Positions 23,111 through 34,855 are shown, counted from the stretch's first letter. The stretch is 64,000 nt of DNA from Polytrichum commune (GCA_950295325.1 OX485803.1:68027554-68091553); one strand, 5' to 3'. Notes: generated from the letters alone by a model not told the origin. Program-made: numbers and translations.

Positions 23111-24373
23111 GTTCCTGCGGTTTGCAAGAAGTGTGGTTTGACTCCTGCACCATACAGGCTCCAGATTCTGGGCTGTAGACAGTGACGAAGACTCGTGAAT
23201 TGGAGTCGCCAAGTTTTTCCTTTAATAATCATCTATCGATTTGTTGTGCCACAGAATTACACATGTTTTATACAATGTCTTATAACTTCAGACGTCACAC
23301 TGTGATTTTGATTTGTTTGGGACCATTTGTTGCAACTGCAAACTTTTCAGCACGAAGAAATTATACCGTTCATTTGTTCAGGGCGTGGTGAAGGAACAGG
23401 AATCGGCAGGCTGGCGGCATTTGTTGTCTATAATTCCAAAATTCTCACCCTCTCAAGACTGTGCACAAGAAACGTGGAGCTCCCTTACAATCCAGAGAAG
23501 AGACGAAAAACCTCGAATGAGAGGATGACTATGCTTCTTATTAATCTGCATACTTTTTTCTGAAGATTTGTCTCAGCACATCAGGTTTTGTGTGTACTTC
23601 AGGTTTCGGGTAACGTTGATGGTTTTTGCGCCATATTTGGCAGGATGTGGCGACGGCATAATAACAATCAAGTCTTCATAAATTCTCTGTCCTAGTGCAT
23701 GGTGCGTACAATGATGACTTATCCTAGGTTTAAGCAAAAGGATTACTTTATTTATCTTGTCTGCAATCCTGGATAAGTGGCTGACCCAGCCCCTTTCATG
23801 CTGGAAAGCGGTTTTTTCCATTTCTGAATAACTTCGCAACTTTCATCACAGCGTCAATGTGATTCATATTGTCTTCCACAACTACTTCCACAAGCCAATA
23901 CCGACGTGGATAAGTCTGATGAAGGAAGAGCACATTGTCTTGAATACTAAGAGCTCAAAATTAGGCTGACTTTTCTCGCATGTCCTCAAGCATGTTGGTT
24001 GTCGTAACGAAAAAATAAAGTCTATTTCATAAATGCAGGTGCGACTCATTACCAAACCAGTCCAAAGGGTTGGCCAGCTGATCTGTGATGACAATGCCGA
24101 CTTTTGCATCCCACCATAACCCGTGGATATACGACGTGTCAATATCTCCCGTGATCTGACACACAACGTTACCTGCAGTTACCTTGTGAGCACCTGTATG
24201 CAGAAGTAATTAAGCATGAAATCAACCTAATGGATAATCCACCGTTGATGAATCATGTGTGGCAGGCTGGGCGCGCCAGAGATGGGAAAGCTGTTAACCA
24301 GTTATTTTTTGATTGAATGGACTGCGGCCTGCGCCACTTAGATCTCAGCTTCTAAAGATGATCGGAATGGAAA
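23111..24373. other. Intergenic upstream of the first secreted-protein gene
   Basis: No gene recognised. From about 24,240 the sequence matches (in inverse orientation) the promoter-side flanks of the other family copies, including GCGCCAGAGATGGG. Confidence 0.5.
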
Positions 24374-24374
24374 A

Positions 24375-24382
24375 CTATATAA
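24375..24382 (+). promoter_or_regulatory. TATA box of secreted-protein gene copy 1
   Basis: CTATATAA lies about 100 bases before the start codon. The motif and the neighbouring GATCGGAATGGA are kept in the other gene copies at the same distance. Confidence 0.7.
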
Positions 24383-24482
24383 CCATGGGAGGTTGTCTTC
24401 CATCTTCATCCACCACTTCCTCAGGCACCAGCATCTCCTCTTCTTCAGTTTCATTGCAATTCGAAACTGCGGGAGAGAGACG

Positions 24483-24866
24483 ATGGCTTCCATGGCGAAG
24501 ACTAGTTTCTTGCTCATGCTGTTGCTGACCGCAGTGGTGGCCACCCAGGCCCACAAATGCAAATGCAAGAACAGCACCCCCAAGATCATCACGGTGGAGG
24601 GTAAGGTCATCAACGTGGGCGCCGTGATCGACCTGGAACTTCTGGACCTCGTCGACGTCGACATCACCATTGAAGTCTTGGACAAGTTCGGCAAGAAGGT
24701 GAAGGGGAAGTGCCACGTCCCCAGATATGTGACTGGGCTGGAGCTCCTGTACGTGGCTGTGGACAAGAGCATCGTGGTGAAGGTGACCGGAGTGGACTCA
24801 CTGTTGGGAGGACTCTTGGGTGTCATCGGCAGCCTCCTCGTGAAGATCGGGGTCATCCTCTACTAG
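24483..24866 (+). CDS. Small secreted Lys/Cys-rich protein, copy 1 (unrecognised family)
   Basis: A 127-residue single-exon gene. It begins MASMAKTS and then has a hydrophobic signal peptide (FLLMLLLTAVVATQA, residues 9-23) with likely cleavage after TQA. The mature part of about 104 residues starts HKCKCKNSTPK, is rich in Val, Leu, Lys and Asp, holds three cysteines (two in KCKCK, one in KGKCHVP), and ends in a hydrophobic Gly/Leu tail around GVDSLLGGLLGVIGSLL. Alternating polar and hydrophobic residues suggest beta strands. The coding part is distinctly GC-richer than its surroundings, and the frame is kept in four copies. I do not recognise the family; an extracellular role is inferred from the signal peptide. 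The start at MASMAK is preferred because it directly precedes the signal peptide in all copies, although this copy's frame is open further upstream. This copy differs most (INVGAVIDLE for IDVGVEIELD, RYVTG for SYVTG) and lies on + while the others lie on -. Confidence 0.82.
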   Translation: MASMAKTSFLLMLLLTAVVATQAHKCKCKNSTPKIITVEGKVINVGAVIDLELLDLVDVDITIEVLDKFGKKVKGKCHVPRYVTGLELLYVAVDKSIVVKVTGVDSLLGGLLGVIGSLLVKIGVILY

Positions 24867-24999
24867 ACAATCTTCACCCATTGGATATTAGTCAGGTAAA
24901 GTAAGTTCTATTCTAGAGACATTTCGACTGGCATGGCAGTGATTTGTGGATTACTGTGAGTAGCTGTCAGATTGTGAAGCTTCGAGGGATTAAATATCT

Positions 25000-27790
25000 C
25001 ATGAACATATATAGGTGTAAGAGATAGTGTAAGCATCATCAAGCTTAGTGCTCTATGGAACTTTTGATAACGAGAGTGCAAGAGAGAGATCTCTCATCAT
25101 CAAAGTACATAAATACAAAATACCTGAACCTAAGTGCGCCTTGAGAAGAGAATTCTAACGCTGGATGTGCAAGAGTGGATTTCAAGGCGATGGTTTGAGA
25201 CTAGTAGAGGTTGGATTAATAGTCTTTAACGTACAGTGATGCAACCGTAGGTGCGAGGCAAGGTTAATAAAGTGTACTACCAACGAATAGATCTTGAGAC
25301 GTTGGGTTGTTGGCTGGTGGACTGTTAGAAAGACATGATGATCTCTCGTCATTGTTGGAATTTGGGTCTGACAATATCTCGTTCTGTTGCCTACAGATCG
25401 ATCCGGTTTCCAGCTAACCTAGGCTGTGTCTGCATAATACAAGCTACCAACTGACTTGAGAAGCAGTCATAATATATACACGAAGTGATGACCTGCGTCA
25501 AAGGAGTGTTAAAATGGAGGCGGCTTCATATCGCCGCGCCTTTGCTGCTGGAGTATCGTGTTTTTAAATAGTCTGTAGAAGCCGATTTGAATCTAGTCTG
25601 TGCAATGTCGATCGATTCATGAAGTTGTTATTACAATTTATATTACAAGATTGTGGTGCTTGCAAATTCATCATAATAGATATCATGAGTTGAGATCATT
25701 CCTTGAGAATCATGCGTGAATGTTGGTTGCAGTTTCAGACATGCATTAACAGTTACTTGAAATAAATGTGAGTAAATGGGTTATCGCGATGTAAGCAATT
25801 TGCGTGTATTTTGTGAACCTGTCATAGAATCTACTGGACTAATTCGCTGGAGCATTGCTTCGAGGGAGTACATATTTTGCTCTACAACGTCATCAATTCA
25901 GTGAAGACTGACGTTGATAATTGGACCTTGATATCTTAAAACTCCTATATGTTATGACTTTAACTGTCTCCAAACTTTTGCATGGCATGTAAGAAGGTTA
26001 CGACGCCCAAAGACAAACTCTAACCCTCCACTAGATAATTTCCTCCCTTTCGTAAAGGCAGTCAAAATTATATTCACTAGTGTTAGCATAACAGCATTCT
26101 TTCTCAACACTGATGATCTTCGTCACCTTGAAAATCAGGAGGCAAATCACATATGGCAAACGCGAACCCGCTATACCACTCTGCCAAATAGAAATAGAAC
26201 AATAATGAAACATAGCAATGTCTGACAACCAGCTTCTGTAAATTTGTAACTAACTGGGATATAACTTTGAAATATATGTTGACAATCCGCGTTGAGATCT
26301 TCATCAGAAGACAAAGTCATTCCCTGTCACTACATCGCAAATCATCTCTATGTGCAACTCTTATCAATTAACACACCACTGCTTTTGCATCAATGAGAAC
26401 AGTCCCCTGCGGTATGTCTTCAAATATGCTTTTCACAGGAGTTGAAATACAACCCTCTGAATATCAACGTCAAAGGCTGGACTGACCCTATGATCGGTTT
26501 GGAAAAGAAATTGGTCACGGAGCGTTTAGATGTGTGCAGTATTAATCTTCTATTTTGGAAGGACGTCTGTTTCAACTCTCTGCCTCGACACAGACAAATC
26601 TCTGTTGTAAGACTTTACTATAGGCTAGGGAACCCTTTATGGTTGACCCCACTATTACCTAGGAGTATGTCTGCTTTTGCCAGATAACTACACCATTTAA
26701 TATTGTATTTAGTGTTAAATGGTATTTTTCTATGGCAGTGTGGTTACTTTTCTAATGCCCCCTTCCCAACTAACTTTACCAAATAACCAAAGTCTTTCCT
26801 AAAAACTGGGTAAAGCTCTCGTTGTTGTAACGGAGGCATCCGGCTATCCCAATGCATCTACAAGACCTTGGTCTGGAGATTTTCGAGTAGGTTTTAGTTA
26901 AGTAGTTTTCACGTATGTTCATTGTTTTATCTACCAAGCAATGAGTGTTGGATAGTTTTTGTCCCATCCCCAAATGCCTTGCTACCCATCTATCTTACCA
27001 TCGGTTTTTGTTAATGGATCTCCTCGTGCCCTCATAACTAAGACCAAAAGCAATCAATCACAAGTGTGGGAGGCGACACTTTTAAAGGTCCTACATTCTT
27101 GCCTCATGTCTAGGTACCGATGGGAGGGTTGGTGCTTGAGGCTTAAAACCTCCACTTTTAAACCATGCCACATCATTTGCCAACTAGGCTTAGGACTAGA
27201 TAGTGTCAATGGTGTGAAGGCCATGTTTTTAGAATTAACTTTTAGGCTTAGCTAAAGTCAAGTGGTAAAGGGGCACGATGACCTTATGGAAAAGTTTACA
27301 AGTACTCTCATCCTAACTTACTTTTAGTTCATCCAAATGCCAATTATTGACAACAAAGTTTAGTATAATTTGCATCTTGTTATCTTTACAATGAGGTATT
27401 GTCATGGGTATTGAAAGTTGGATGAAAAATCACTTTGTAAGTGAAAGTAATTGTACAATTGTAAATCTATAATGTTCAGATTGTTTTACAAGGAATGAAA
27501 AACCATGTTAGATTTACACGTGGTGTTGGTTACACTACATGGGCAATTTACAATGAGTGTTGAGCAAGAGAAATAGAATTGGTTGCACTAAATATAATAT
27601 TTAGTGTAGTTTCAAGGTGTTTTTTTTCTGTGTTAATTACTTGGGGCCAGCCAAGTTGGTTACCAAGCAGGAGTATTGTTAGGTAGGTAGTTTGGTCCGA
27701 TCACCATGGTATGTATACCCTGTTTGTTTACGCTCACTTTACTTGAATATATAAGCTTGGTTATTGCAAGTTAGGTGCTACAACAATTTC
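25000..27790. other. Intergenic, nothing recognised
   Basis: The first ~130 bases after the gene match the 3' flanks of the other gene copies and then diverge. The remainder is AT-rich with scattered short matches to dispersed repeats (near 27,480-27,620). No gene is supported. Confidence 0.5.
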
Positions 27791-27794
27791 AGAA

Positions 27795-28946
27795 ACCCTG
27801 GCGATCTCACTGTTTGTAAAAGTAAGAATCGTCTACTAATAAGTCAGAATAACTTTATTTCTCTAATGCTCCCAAAAGATGAATAAGAGTTCACTATGCT
27901 CTCAGTAATCCTCGACATATTTTTACCTTGTGAATGTGAAAGCATATTCAGGCACATACACATCAGAACTGGGTTGGAATTAGACTGCCAAGTAAAGCTC
28001 CTCGTGATTTCAGATGTTTATAACGTAGACTTGTGCTAATTCAATATAGCAAGTAATCTCGACTCCTACATTTGGGTGGTATGTAGTTAGGTGTGCGTTC
28101 AGAAATGGACATCAAAGAGACATATGCATGAAAGAGATTGGACTACGATCACAAAATATGCTATATGACCACTTAATGAGCACAAGAATCTTCACTTTGA
28201 TTATGAATAAGATAATCATATGAGCTCCAAAACTTGAGGCAAATGGCTACAGAACGATTTGCATTTCCTAATCATCTCGCACTAATTGCATGTTTCATAT
28301 CCTGCGAGAAGTAGGTGCAGAGAGAAAAGTATCCGAATAGCACATGTCTACCTTAGAGCGTTGCCTATCCAGAGTTGACCGCCTGAAAGAGCGAACTAAA
28401 TTTGGTTCTGATATTGTGCCCTGGGAAATGTTTTTCGTAGCCATAGTATGAGGAGATCCACATCATCAGCTCATAGCCAGGAAACTCTGCAGATATTACT
28501 AGCTAGCAACCAGATCATGCAAGACCTCCCACAAATTGAAAAGTCCAGCGCCATCGACCCGCACAACAGGACAGATGGAGCTAGTTGAATTGATACTGGC
28601 TCGAGAATCAATCCCTAACGATATGTCAGATGAGAATCAGGAGTTTGAGATCTATCTAATCATCAGCAGTGTACACTTTTCATGCAAAGAAGATCTGCGC
28701 CACGTGACCTGTGTGTGTAAGCCTAGGTGTGAAAATTAGCGCCAGTCGGCGTTAATATTATCCATACTTCCTTTACGAAGCGATCGAGACTCTCATTGTT
28801 CGTGGATTTCATTGGAATCCATGTCATGCCTGCAACAAAAGAATCAACACTTTTATACGTCGAATCATCAGCAATGATTACCATTTTCCAGAATGCATGG
28901 CTGCTGAGGTTTGTGCCATGTGGCCCATGTGCATAATAAGCCTAAG
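27795..28946. repeat. Duplicated block, left part (interrupted by copia)
   Basis: Matches about 37,370-38,145 at moderate identity. Shared phrases include CAGTCGGCG, TTAATATTATCCATACTTCC and TGCCATGTGGCCCAT. The match resumes after the copia element at 35,007 (AGGGTTAATATCAACACTCTC against AGGGGTGAATATTGGCACTCTC). This shows that a single older duplicate was split by the retrotransposon. Confidence 0.75.
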
Positions 28947-29297
28947 TGATGAAAACTGAACCAAGTACACATGTATCTGTGTGATAAATCAACTCTGTGA
29001 TTCAATGAAATTTTATTGCTACGCTATGCTGTTACATCTTACGGAATCCTAGCTATTGTAATTCTTACGCCTGATGAAAGTGCCTTATCAATGTATAATG
29101 CATTGCCATATCTGCCTGAGCTACACTCGCTCTAGATACACTACATGTACAAAGTTAAAGATGTCCATTGTCTATCTGGGCTAATAAATGTGTGTGTGTC
29201 TTGAACTTCTCCTTCTAGAATAATCCTATCTAGAAACTTCCTGTCTACTGAATAGAGTCTGTCCGGTGACTGGATGAACATAATATGTCATCCAACA
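28947..29297 (-). repeat. copia 3' LTR (351 bp)
   Basis: Begins (minus strand) TGTTGGATGACATATTAT and ends TCATCA, matching both edges of the shorter 5' LTR. It is the longer and probably more complete LTR of the pair. Confidence 0.85.
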
Positions 29298-29820
29298 CTC
29301 CCACTCGTTCATTTGGTCACTAGGACCCTAAACCCTAAACCTAGGTCTAAGCACTACCTGCCCTTATTAACCCTAACCTAGACCTAACCCTAGAAAGACA
29401 AGTTGTATATCTACTGCTTTCTGATGACTCAGAGCTACCAAAGCCATTTTCATGTTTCCTAACCTGTACGCATCTTGCATTTCCTGTTAACCATTATTAT
29501 CCCTATGCACTGTTACCTTCCTTGTGGTGCTGATTTCTTGTGGTGTTGTTATTCTGTGAGAGATGTTGCTGCTCTTCCTTGTGATGCTAATTTGTGGATG
29601 GTACTATTCCCAAACCAACAGATGGAGCACTAGAAGCCGAATAAACTGCATGGCAAAAGGGCAACACCCTAGCAAGACGAATGGTAAGTTCATCCGTTTC
29701 TCTATCAATCCTTGAAAACCTTGTTAATTGTTCAACTGCAGCGTGCTAACTGTGATGTTGTTGATTTTGTGAGTGATGCGGATTGTTGGCGTTGTTGCTG
29801 CTCTGCGAGAATGTCTCCAC
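29298..29820 (-). other. copia 3' non-coding region with telomere-like motifs
   Basis: Lies between the RNase H end and the 3' LTR. It includes ACCCTAAACCCTAAACCTA near 29,329 and more CCTAACC/CCTAGACC variants up to about 29,395, resembling plant telomere repeats, but the run is short and imperfect. Confidence 0.55.
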
Positions 29821-30037
29821 TTAGGCTCCCACTCGTTCGTGACGGAGGTGCAACAATACCTTGGAGAGTGCGGAGGTGTTGAAAGGGTTCGCGTGGAAGA
29901 GATTTGGTGAGAAGATCCGCAAGTTGCTCTTTGGTGTTGATATAAGTAACATCAATTTGTTGGCGCTCATATTTCTCCCGAATGAGATAATACTTCGTTT
30001 CAATGTGTTTAGTCCGTTTGTGAAACTTGGAGTTGAT
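29821..30037 (-). pseudogene. copia RNase H C-terminal fragment
   Basis: The minus strand encodes the end of the polyprotein: KFHKRTKHIETKYYLIREK, then DVTYINTKEQLADLLTKSLP, both hallmarks of copia RNase H C-termini. It is cut off from the rest of pol by the hAT-family element at 30,038-31,086. Confidence 0.9.
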
Positions 30038-31086
30038 CCCGGGTACGCAACTCCCATATTATACGCAGGGGGCATCGTATTAAAAATGGCTTAGAGGACG
30101 GCTTTTGTAAAAATTATATCAAATTAAAATGATCAAAAATTTGGGTGAAGACCAAATTAAATAAATGAGATGAAAAAAAAGTTGGATTGCATATTTATTA
30201 AAAAAAAACTCCAACGTATATAAACAATTGAAACACCTAGTTTTTTTAACCTTGTAGAGCGTCTAAAAGGGGTATTCAATGTAGATGTCGGATTAATATT
30301 CACAAATGATAGAGGGTCCTTTCGAGGTCTCCCTCTTTTGGAAGGAGTTGTGGCAATTATAGGTGTAACATATTCCTTCTTCCTATCTCTACCTCCACTA
30401 CATGAGCCTCTACGCTTCATCTCACAATCCATGTGTTTGTTTAAGTCAAGGATGACCCTCCCAAATGAGCACAAGCACACCCCAAAGCGACGACACAAAG
30501 GCTCCAAAACCGAACACAAAAGCTTCAAAGCGAATATATAGAAGCCTCAAACCCTAAGCCCTAACCCTACACCGGGAACCCATGATATTTTGAAATACCC
30601 CATGATACCCTTGAGTAGTCGGGGCACCATATGATGTATATGGTCTTAAAAATACATACCTCAACTGTATCCTAACACAAATCATTAGTTTTCTATCCCA
30701 ACAGTTAGACCAGTAAGTTGCCTATACATAATTTAAAAAATCCACACGAATATTTGCCTCCAATTAGAATTATAAGCCACGAATAGTTGCCTCCCATTAA
30801 AATTATAAGTCATTCACAATGTTAAAATTTTATTAAAAAGTCCAAAAAGTTGGGTAGTTTGACCTATGGTACATGTATTAAAAAAATCATATAATTAGGT
30901 TTTTAATGCAATTATATGCTTCAAAATATATTCATTTCCTATATATAATTACATTTTTGGATTCCTTGTTAGAAGGGCTACAAGGGTTTCCTACATTAAA
31001 ACAAATTGTATCACTCAATATTGGACTAAAACGCATTGTAAGTGATTATAATCAGGACCATATAATACGGGAGTTGTGTACCCGGG
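30038..31086. mobile_element. hAT-like family A, copy 2, longer (1,049 bp), inside copia RNase H
   Basis: Has the same ends as the 589-bp copies (CCCGGGTACGCAACTCCC and its near-complement) and the same AT-rich right half, but with about 450 extra bases in the middle. Only one of the ~40-base subterminal units is present, instead of three. The flanking 8-mers are GAGTTGAT and GGGTTGAC, matching at 6 of 8 positions, not a clean duplication. Copia RNase H codons are missing at the junction. The extra segment carries the open frame described at 30,157-30,528. Confidence 0.85.
30157..30528 (-). CDS. AT-hook open frame inside the long hAT-like element
   Basis: A 123-codon open frame on the minus strand, present only in the longer family A copy. 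Around residues 64-70 it reads KRGRPRK, a textbook AT-hook core that binds the minor groove of AT-rich DNA. The part before it is Lys/Arg-rich (EMKRRGSCSGGRDRKKEY) and the part after has NTPFRRSTRLKK. It could be the first exon of the transposase that mobilises the family, or a captured host gene piece. The last third runs into the AT-rich shared part and is probably not coding. A true start (residue 33 or 37 are alternatives) and splice sites are unknown. Confidence 0.4.
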   Translation of the reverse strand: MKLLCSVLEPLCRRFGVCLCSFGRVILDLNKHMDCEMKRRGSCSGGRDRKKEYVTPIIATTPSKRGRPRKDPLSFVNINPTSTLNTPFRRSTRLKKLGVSIVYIRWSFFLINMQSNFFFISFI

Positions 31087-31096
31087 GGGTTGACTG

Positions 31097-32664
31097 GTGA
31101 ACTTAGCAACTCTGCTGACGGCAAAGGCGATATCTGGGCGAGTAAGTACCATAGCATACATTAAACAGCCCACAGCTTCACGGTAAGGAACGCTGGGTGG
31201 AAGAGGTAAGTCATCAGATCCCAAACTAGATTGGAGATACATGTGAGTATCTGCTGGAGTGGAAACTGGATTGGCTTTGTCCAGTTGAAAGCGCTGAAGT
31301 ATGTCGGAGATGTAACGAGCCTGGTTAATAATGATGGTATGATTGGAAAGATCACGATGAACTTGAAAACCAACATAACAATCCATGGGGCCATGAGTGA
31401 CTTTAAACATACTGGAGAGATGTTGAATAACCGCATCAAGGTCCTTGGCGTCCGTAGCACAAACAATGCCGTCATCAACAAAAATGCCGACGATAAGATC
31501 AACTGAATTATTGGCAGCAGGTCTATAGTAGACACATGTATCGGCATCATTGGTAAGAAGGTTTTAAAGTTTGAGAAATGCATCGAAAGTATGATTCCAG
31601 AGGCGACCTGATTGTTTGAGTCCGTAAAGGCTTTTAAGAAGTAAACACACATAAGAAGGCATGTTAGGATCAACAAAACCTTCGGGTTGATGCATGTAAA
31701 TACGAGTTGTAAGGTCGCTATTAAGGTAGGCTGTCCCGATGTCAAACTGACGCATGTGCATGCGTAGAACCGCGGCAATGGCGAAGAGAACCCGAACTGA
31801 GTCATGCTTGATAACAGGGCTAAATGTTTCGTCATAGTCGATGCCGTGAACCTGGCTATACCCTTTGGCACCGAGGCGCGCTTTGTACTTGTCAATGGAC
31901 CCGGTTGCTGTGTACTTGATTTTGTAGACCCACTTACAGTGAATAATATTCCGACCAGGGGGTGGAGGAACCAAAATCCAGGTATGATTCTCAAGTAGCG
32001 AATTATATTCGCGTTCCATAGCAGCTTTCCATTCTCTTGCTTGAGGAGACATTGTAGCCTGTTTGTACGTGGCTGGTTCACGGTAAGTTTCAGCAGTGCT
32101 AAGCATGTTAGCATAAGATGTGTGAGAGGGTTCACCAAGGGACGTGTGAGAAGGTTCAGAATAGATGTCAGTAATTGATCGATATTTGGGATGTATAGGT
32201 TCTTCAAAGCAAGTTGAGACAGAAGGAATAGAGGATATTGTGATGCCATAGGGATCAGAGGATGATGAAGGGAGAGAAGTATCAGAAATTGATGTAAGAG
32301 GGGATAATGTGGGTACAGGAGTTGGGAGCGGGAGAGCAGAAGGAAGATGATCAGGTGGGAGAGAAGAAGAGACAGTAGTGTCTTCCTCAGAAGAAAGAGG
32401 AGGCATTGTAGTGGAAGAAGTAGAAACTCCCACTGAATTGATAAGGGATTCGTCAAGAGGTGGTGCAGGTGGATGCGATGGGGAGGGGAAAAGAAGAGAA
32501 TCAGGTATAGGAACAGAAGCAGGTGGCGAGGATGTGAAAAGAGATGGAGAATAGCCAGTGGCTTCGTCGAAAATGGCATCGGAGCTTTCAGTAATAAGGT
32601 CAGTAATAGGATTCCAAAATCTCCAGCCCTTGCTAGTATCGCTGTAACCAACGAAGACAACCAT
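31097..32664 (-). pseudogene. copia reverse transcriptase (broken)
   Basis: Reads on the minus strand with WKAAMEREYNSLLENHTWIL, WVYKIKYTATGSIDKYKARL, the motif-A region FDIGTAYLNSDL and MHQPEGFVDPN, then LYGLKQSGRLWN. After a nonsense TAA at 31,564-31,566 the same frame goes on to the catalytic FVDD (31,471-31,482), then to LTRPDIAFAVSRVAKFTSQP, where the hAT element begins. One stop therefore separates the fingers/palm from the FVDD box. The long proline/serine-rich segment before RT (about 32,070-32,560) is the usual integrase-RT spacer. Confidence 0.9.
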
Positions 32665-32691
32665 GGTGCCCTTTGCTTGAAATTTGGTGCG

Positions 32692-33660
32692 TTAGGACTT
32701 GTCAATATGAATATACGCAATGGTCCCGAAAGTTTGATAATGAGAAACAGTAGGCTTAGACTGGAACCAAAGTTCATAAGGAGTTGTCGAACCGACCTGA
32801 TTATTTATGGTACGGTTGAGAAGGTAGACGGCTGTATGAATGGATTCCGCCCAAAGTTTGAGGGGAAGTGGATGAAGATGAAGCATGCTCCTGGCGGCTT
32901 CGCATATGGTCCTGTTGTCGCGTTCGACATAGCCATTCTGTTGCAGAGTATAAGAGGTACTGATTTTCTGGGCTATGCCTTCTCGTTCAAGAAGTAGGTT
33001 GAATTCGTTGTTGCAAAATTCCTTGCCTCTATCTGTTCGTCATGTCTTGACTCGATGTCCTGTAGTGCGCTCAACAGACCGTAAGATCTTGATGAAAAAC
33101 CGAAGAGCATCATTTTTGTTTTTAAGAAATGCAACGAATCTGAATGAAGTGCAATCATCTTTAATCAAGATGTAGTAGTAAGCTTTCCCTAAAGATGGTT
33201 GAGACATCTTTCCACATAAGTCTGCATGTAGAAGTTCACCGGGTACATCAGATCGGTCCTTCATGGGGTTTGAAGGATATGAAGCTTTATGTTGTTTCCC
33301 CAGTGCGCAGCCGCGACACATTTGAGGTAATTTCCCTTTTAATGACAATGAGAAGTCCTTCAAACTACCATGCATACTCATGTGTTTGAGCAGTTGTGTG
33401 TTTACGTGGCCCATCCTGTTATGCCAAAGAACGAGTTTTGCATCACTATGGCTGATAATTGTAAGAGCAGTAGAGGTTGTACCTGATTGAGTTGGAGGAA
33501 CAGGATTAATGGAGAGCTTGTACAGCGTACCTACTTGAATTCCTTCCATGATTTTTGGCCCTTTTCCAAGGTCGCGGTACAATGCGCATTTGTCACCTAG
33601 GGTTTGAAAAGAGAATCCAGCTTTGGACGCGAGGCGTATGGAGAAAAGGTTGTGACGCAA
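32692..33660 (-). pseudogene. copia integrase (broken)
   Basis: The minus strand shows the HHCC zinc-binding region: LWHNRMGHVNTQLLKHM, then CRGCALGKQHK, followed by the catalytic-core start ELLHADLCGKM with the first acidic residue. Further on, in another frame, LWAESIHTAVYLLNRT and TPYELWFQSKPTVSHYQTFG give the end of the core. At least one frameshift separates the two parts, near 32,890-33,040. Confidence 0.88.
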
Positions 33661-33681
33661 TTCAGGTATGAATAAGACCTT

Positions 33682-34138
33682 CTATAGGAGTCCCTTCTTT
33701 TGGATGCCGTCAATAGTCCGTGTAATATTGATATCACCAATTCCTTGGACCCAGAGATCTCGATCATCGGTAGCTGTGACTGACCAGGTTCCTGGTGGGA
33801 TTGGTTTGAAAGTTGAAAACCAATCGCGATGTTCCGTCATATGTTCAGTGGCACCGGAGTCAGCAAACCAAGATAGCTTATCTAGATTCACACTTAGTGC
33901 ATGCGATCGTCTGCTAACTGTCATAAAAGCACAAGTATCATGTTTGGAATCTGAGGAAGGATTATTGGAACCAGAATTGGCTTGTTCAGTAGTTGCAACG
34001 CAAGCTTTGCTACGTTTTTCTCGTATGTCCTTCTGTTGTCGATCGGGTCGATATTTTCTCTGGTTGGAAAACTTCACTTTATCCTGCTGTGGATGTAGAC
34101 ATTCTGCTGTCCAATGATCGAACTCTCCATAGTTATAG
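33682..34138 (-). pseudogene. copia protease and degraded zinc knuckle
   Basis: The aspartic protease site is WFADSGATEHM in the minus-strand frame. Before it, the gag zinc knuckle, which should be C-X2-C-X4-H-X4-C, reads SYNYGEFDHWTAEC, so the first two cysteines are replaced by Ser and Tyr. RNA binding by the nucleocapsid would be lost. Confidence 0.8.
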
Positions 34139-34855
34139 CTAGCAGCGGGTGCAGCTCCTAAGTTCTTTGATGTAACCCTTATCATGATCATGACTCTGTT
34201 TCTTGTGTTTCGAGGACAGTTTACTGGAGCGAGTGAAAAACGCAGAATCACCTGAGCTCTCACTTCCTTGGAGTGCCATATGCATGAGATTCTCCATTTG
34301 AAGCAGACGCACCTTAAAGTTGGCGACAGTTTGTTCAAGAGCGGGGACGTTTGTCCAGGCCGCGACAATGCTGTTGTAGCTCGGAGGTAGACTACAAATG
34401 ATCTTGGTTATCAGCATGTCCTCGGGGAAGGGCTGGCCTAAATCTTTTAGTATATTTCCTATGCTCATGACCTTATTGATATGCGTGTTAATGGAATCTC
34501 CTATTCCCATCTTGTACTCGAAGAACTGGTTTTGAATCATGTGTATAATTTCTTTGGATTTTTGCTGGTAAAATGCACAAAGAGTTGCCCACATGCATGC
34601 CGCAGTAGAACAATTTACAAGATTCTCAAGAATTGGTAAAGAAACAGATGAACTAATCATGCGTCTTGCCTGTGCGTTTGCTTTCTACCATGCGATCTTT
34701 TCAGCTTCAGGAGCGCCATCTAGTGGTTCAGGGACTGCGCCGTTGATGATGGGCATGATCTCCTTCTCCTGGAAGCAAATCTCCATATGGTACTTCCATA
34801 CAGGAAACTTGTCGCCATCAAACACTTTGAGAGACTCAGAATCTCGCTTGTCCAT
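34139..34855 (-). pseudogene. copia gag (nonsense codon)
   Basis: Starts at ATG 34,855-34,853 with a typical copia gag N-terminus (DGDKFPVWKYHMEICFQ). A TAG follows the Ala-Trp pair about 60 codons in, and the frame then resumes with the conserved LILTKILCSLP-like region (read here as MLITKIICSLPPSYN). It is inactive as written. Confidence 0.85.

Noticed and set aside
24338-24856. A 172-codon open frame antisense to secreted-protein copy 1
   Set aside because: It arises from the GC-rich, stop-poor antisense of a real gene, shows no motif, and is not kept at the same length in the other copies.
29329-29395. CCCTAAA motifs resembling telomere repeats
   Set aside because: Only two full units plus variants, inside the copia 3' region; too short for an interstitial telomere tract.
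31161-32777. A 538-codon open frame on the minus strand
   Set aside because: It is the shadow frame of copia integrase-RT spacer and reverse transcriptase; the neighbouring frame carries all the conserved motifs.
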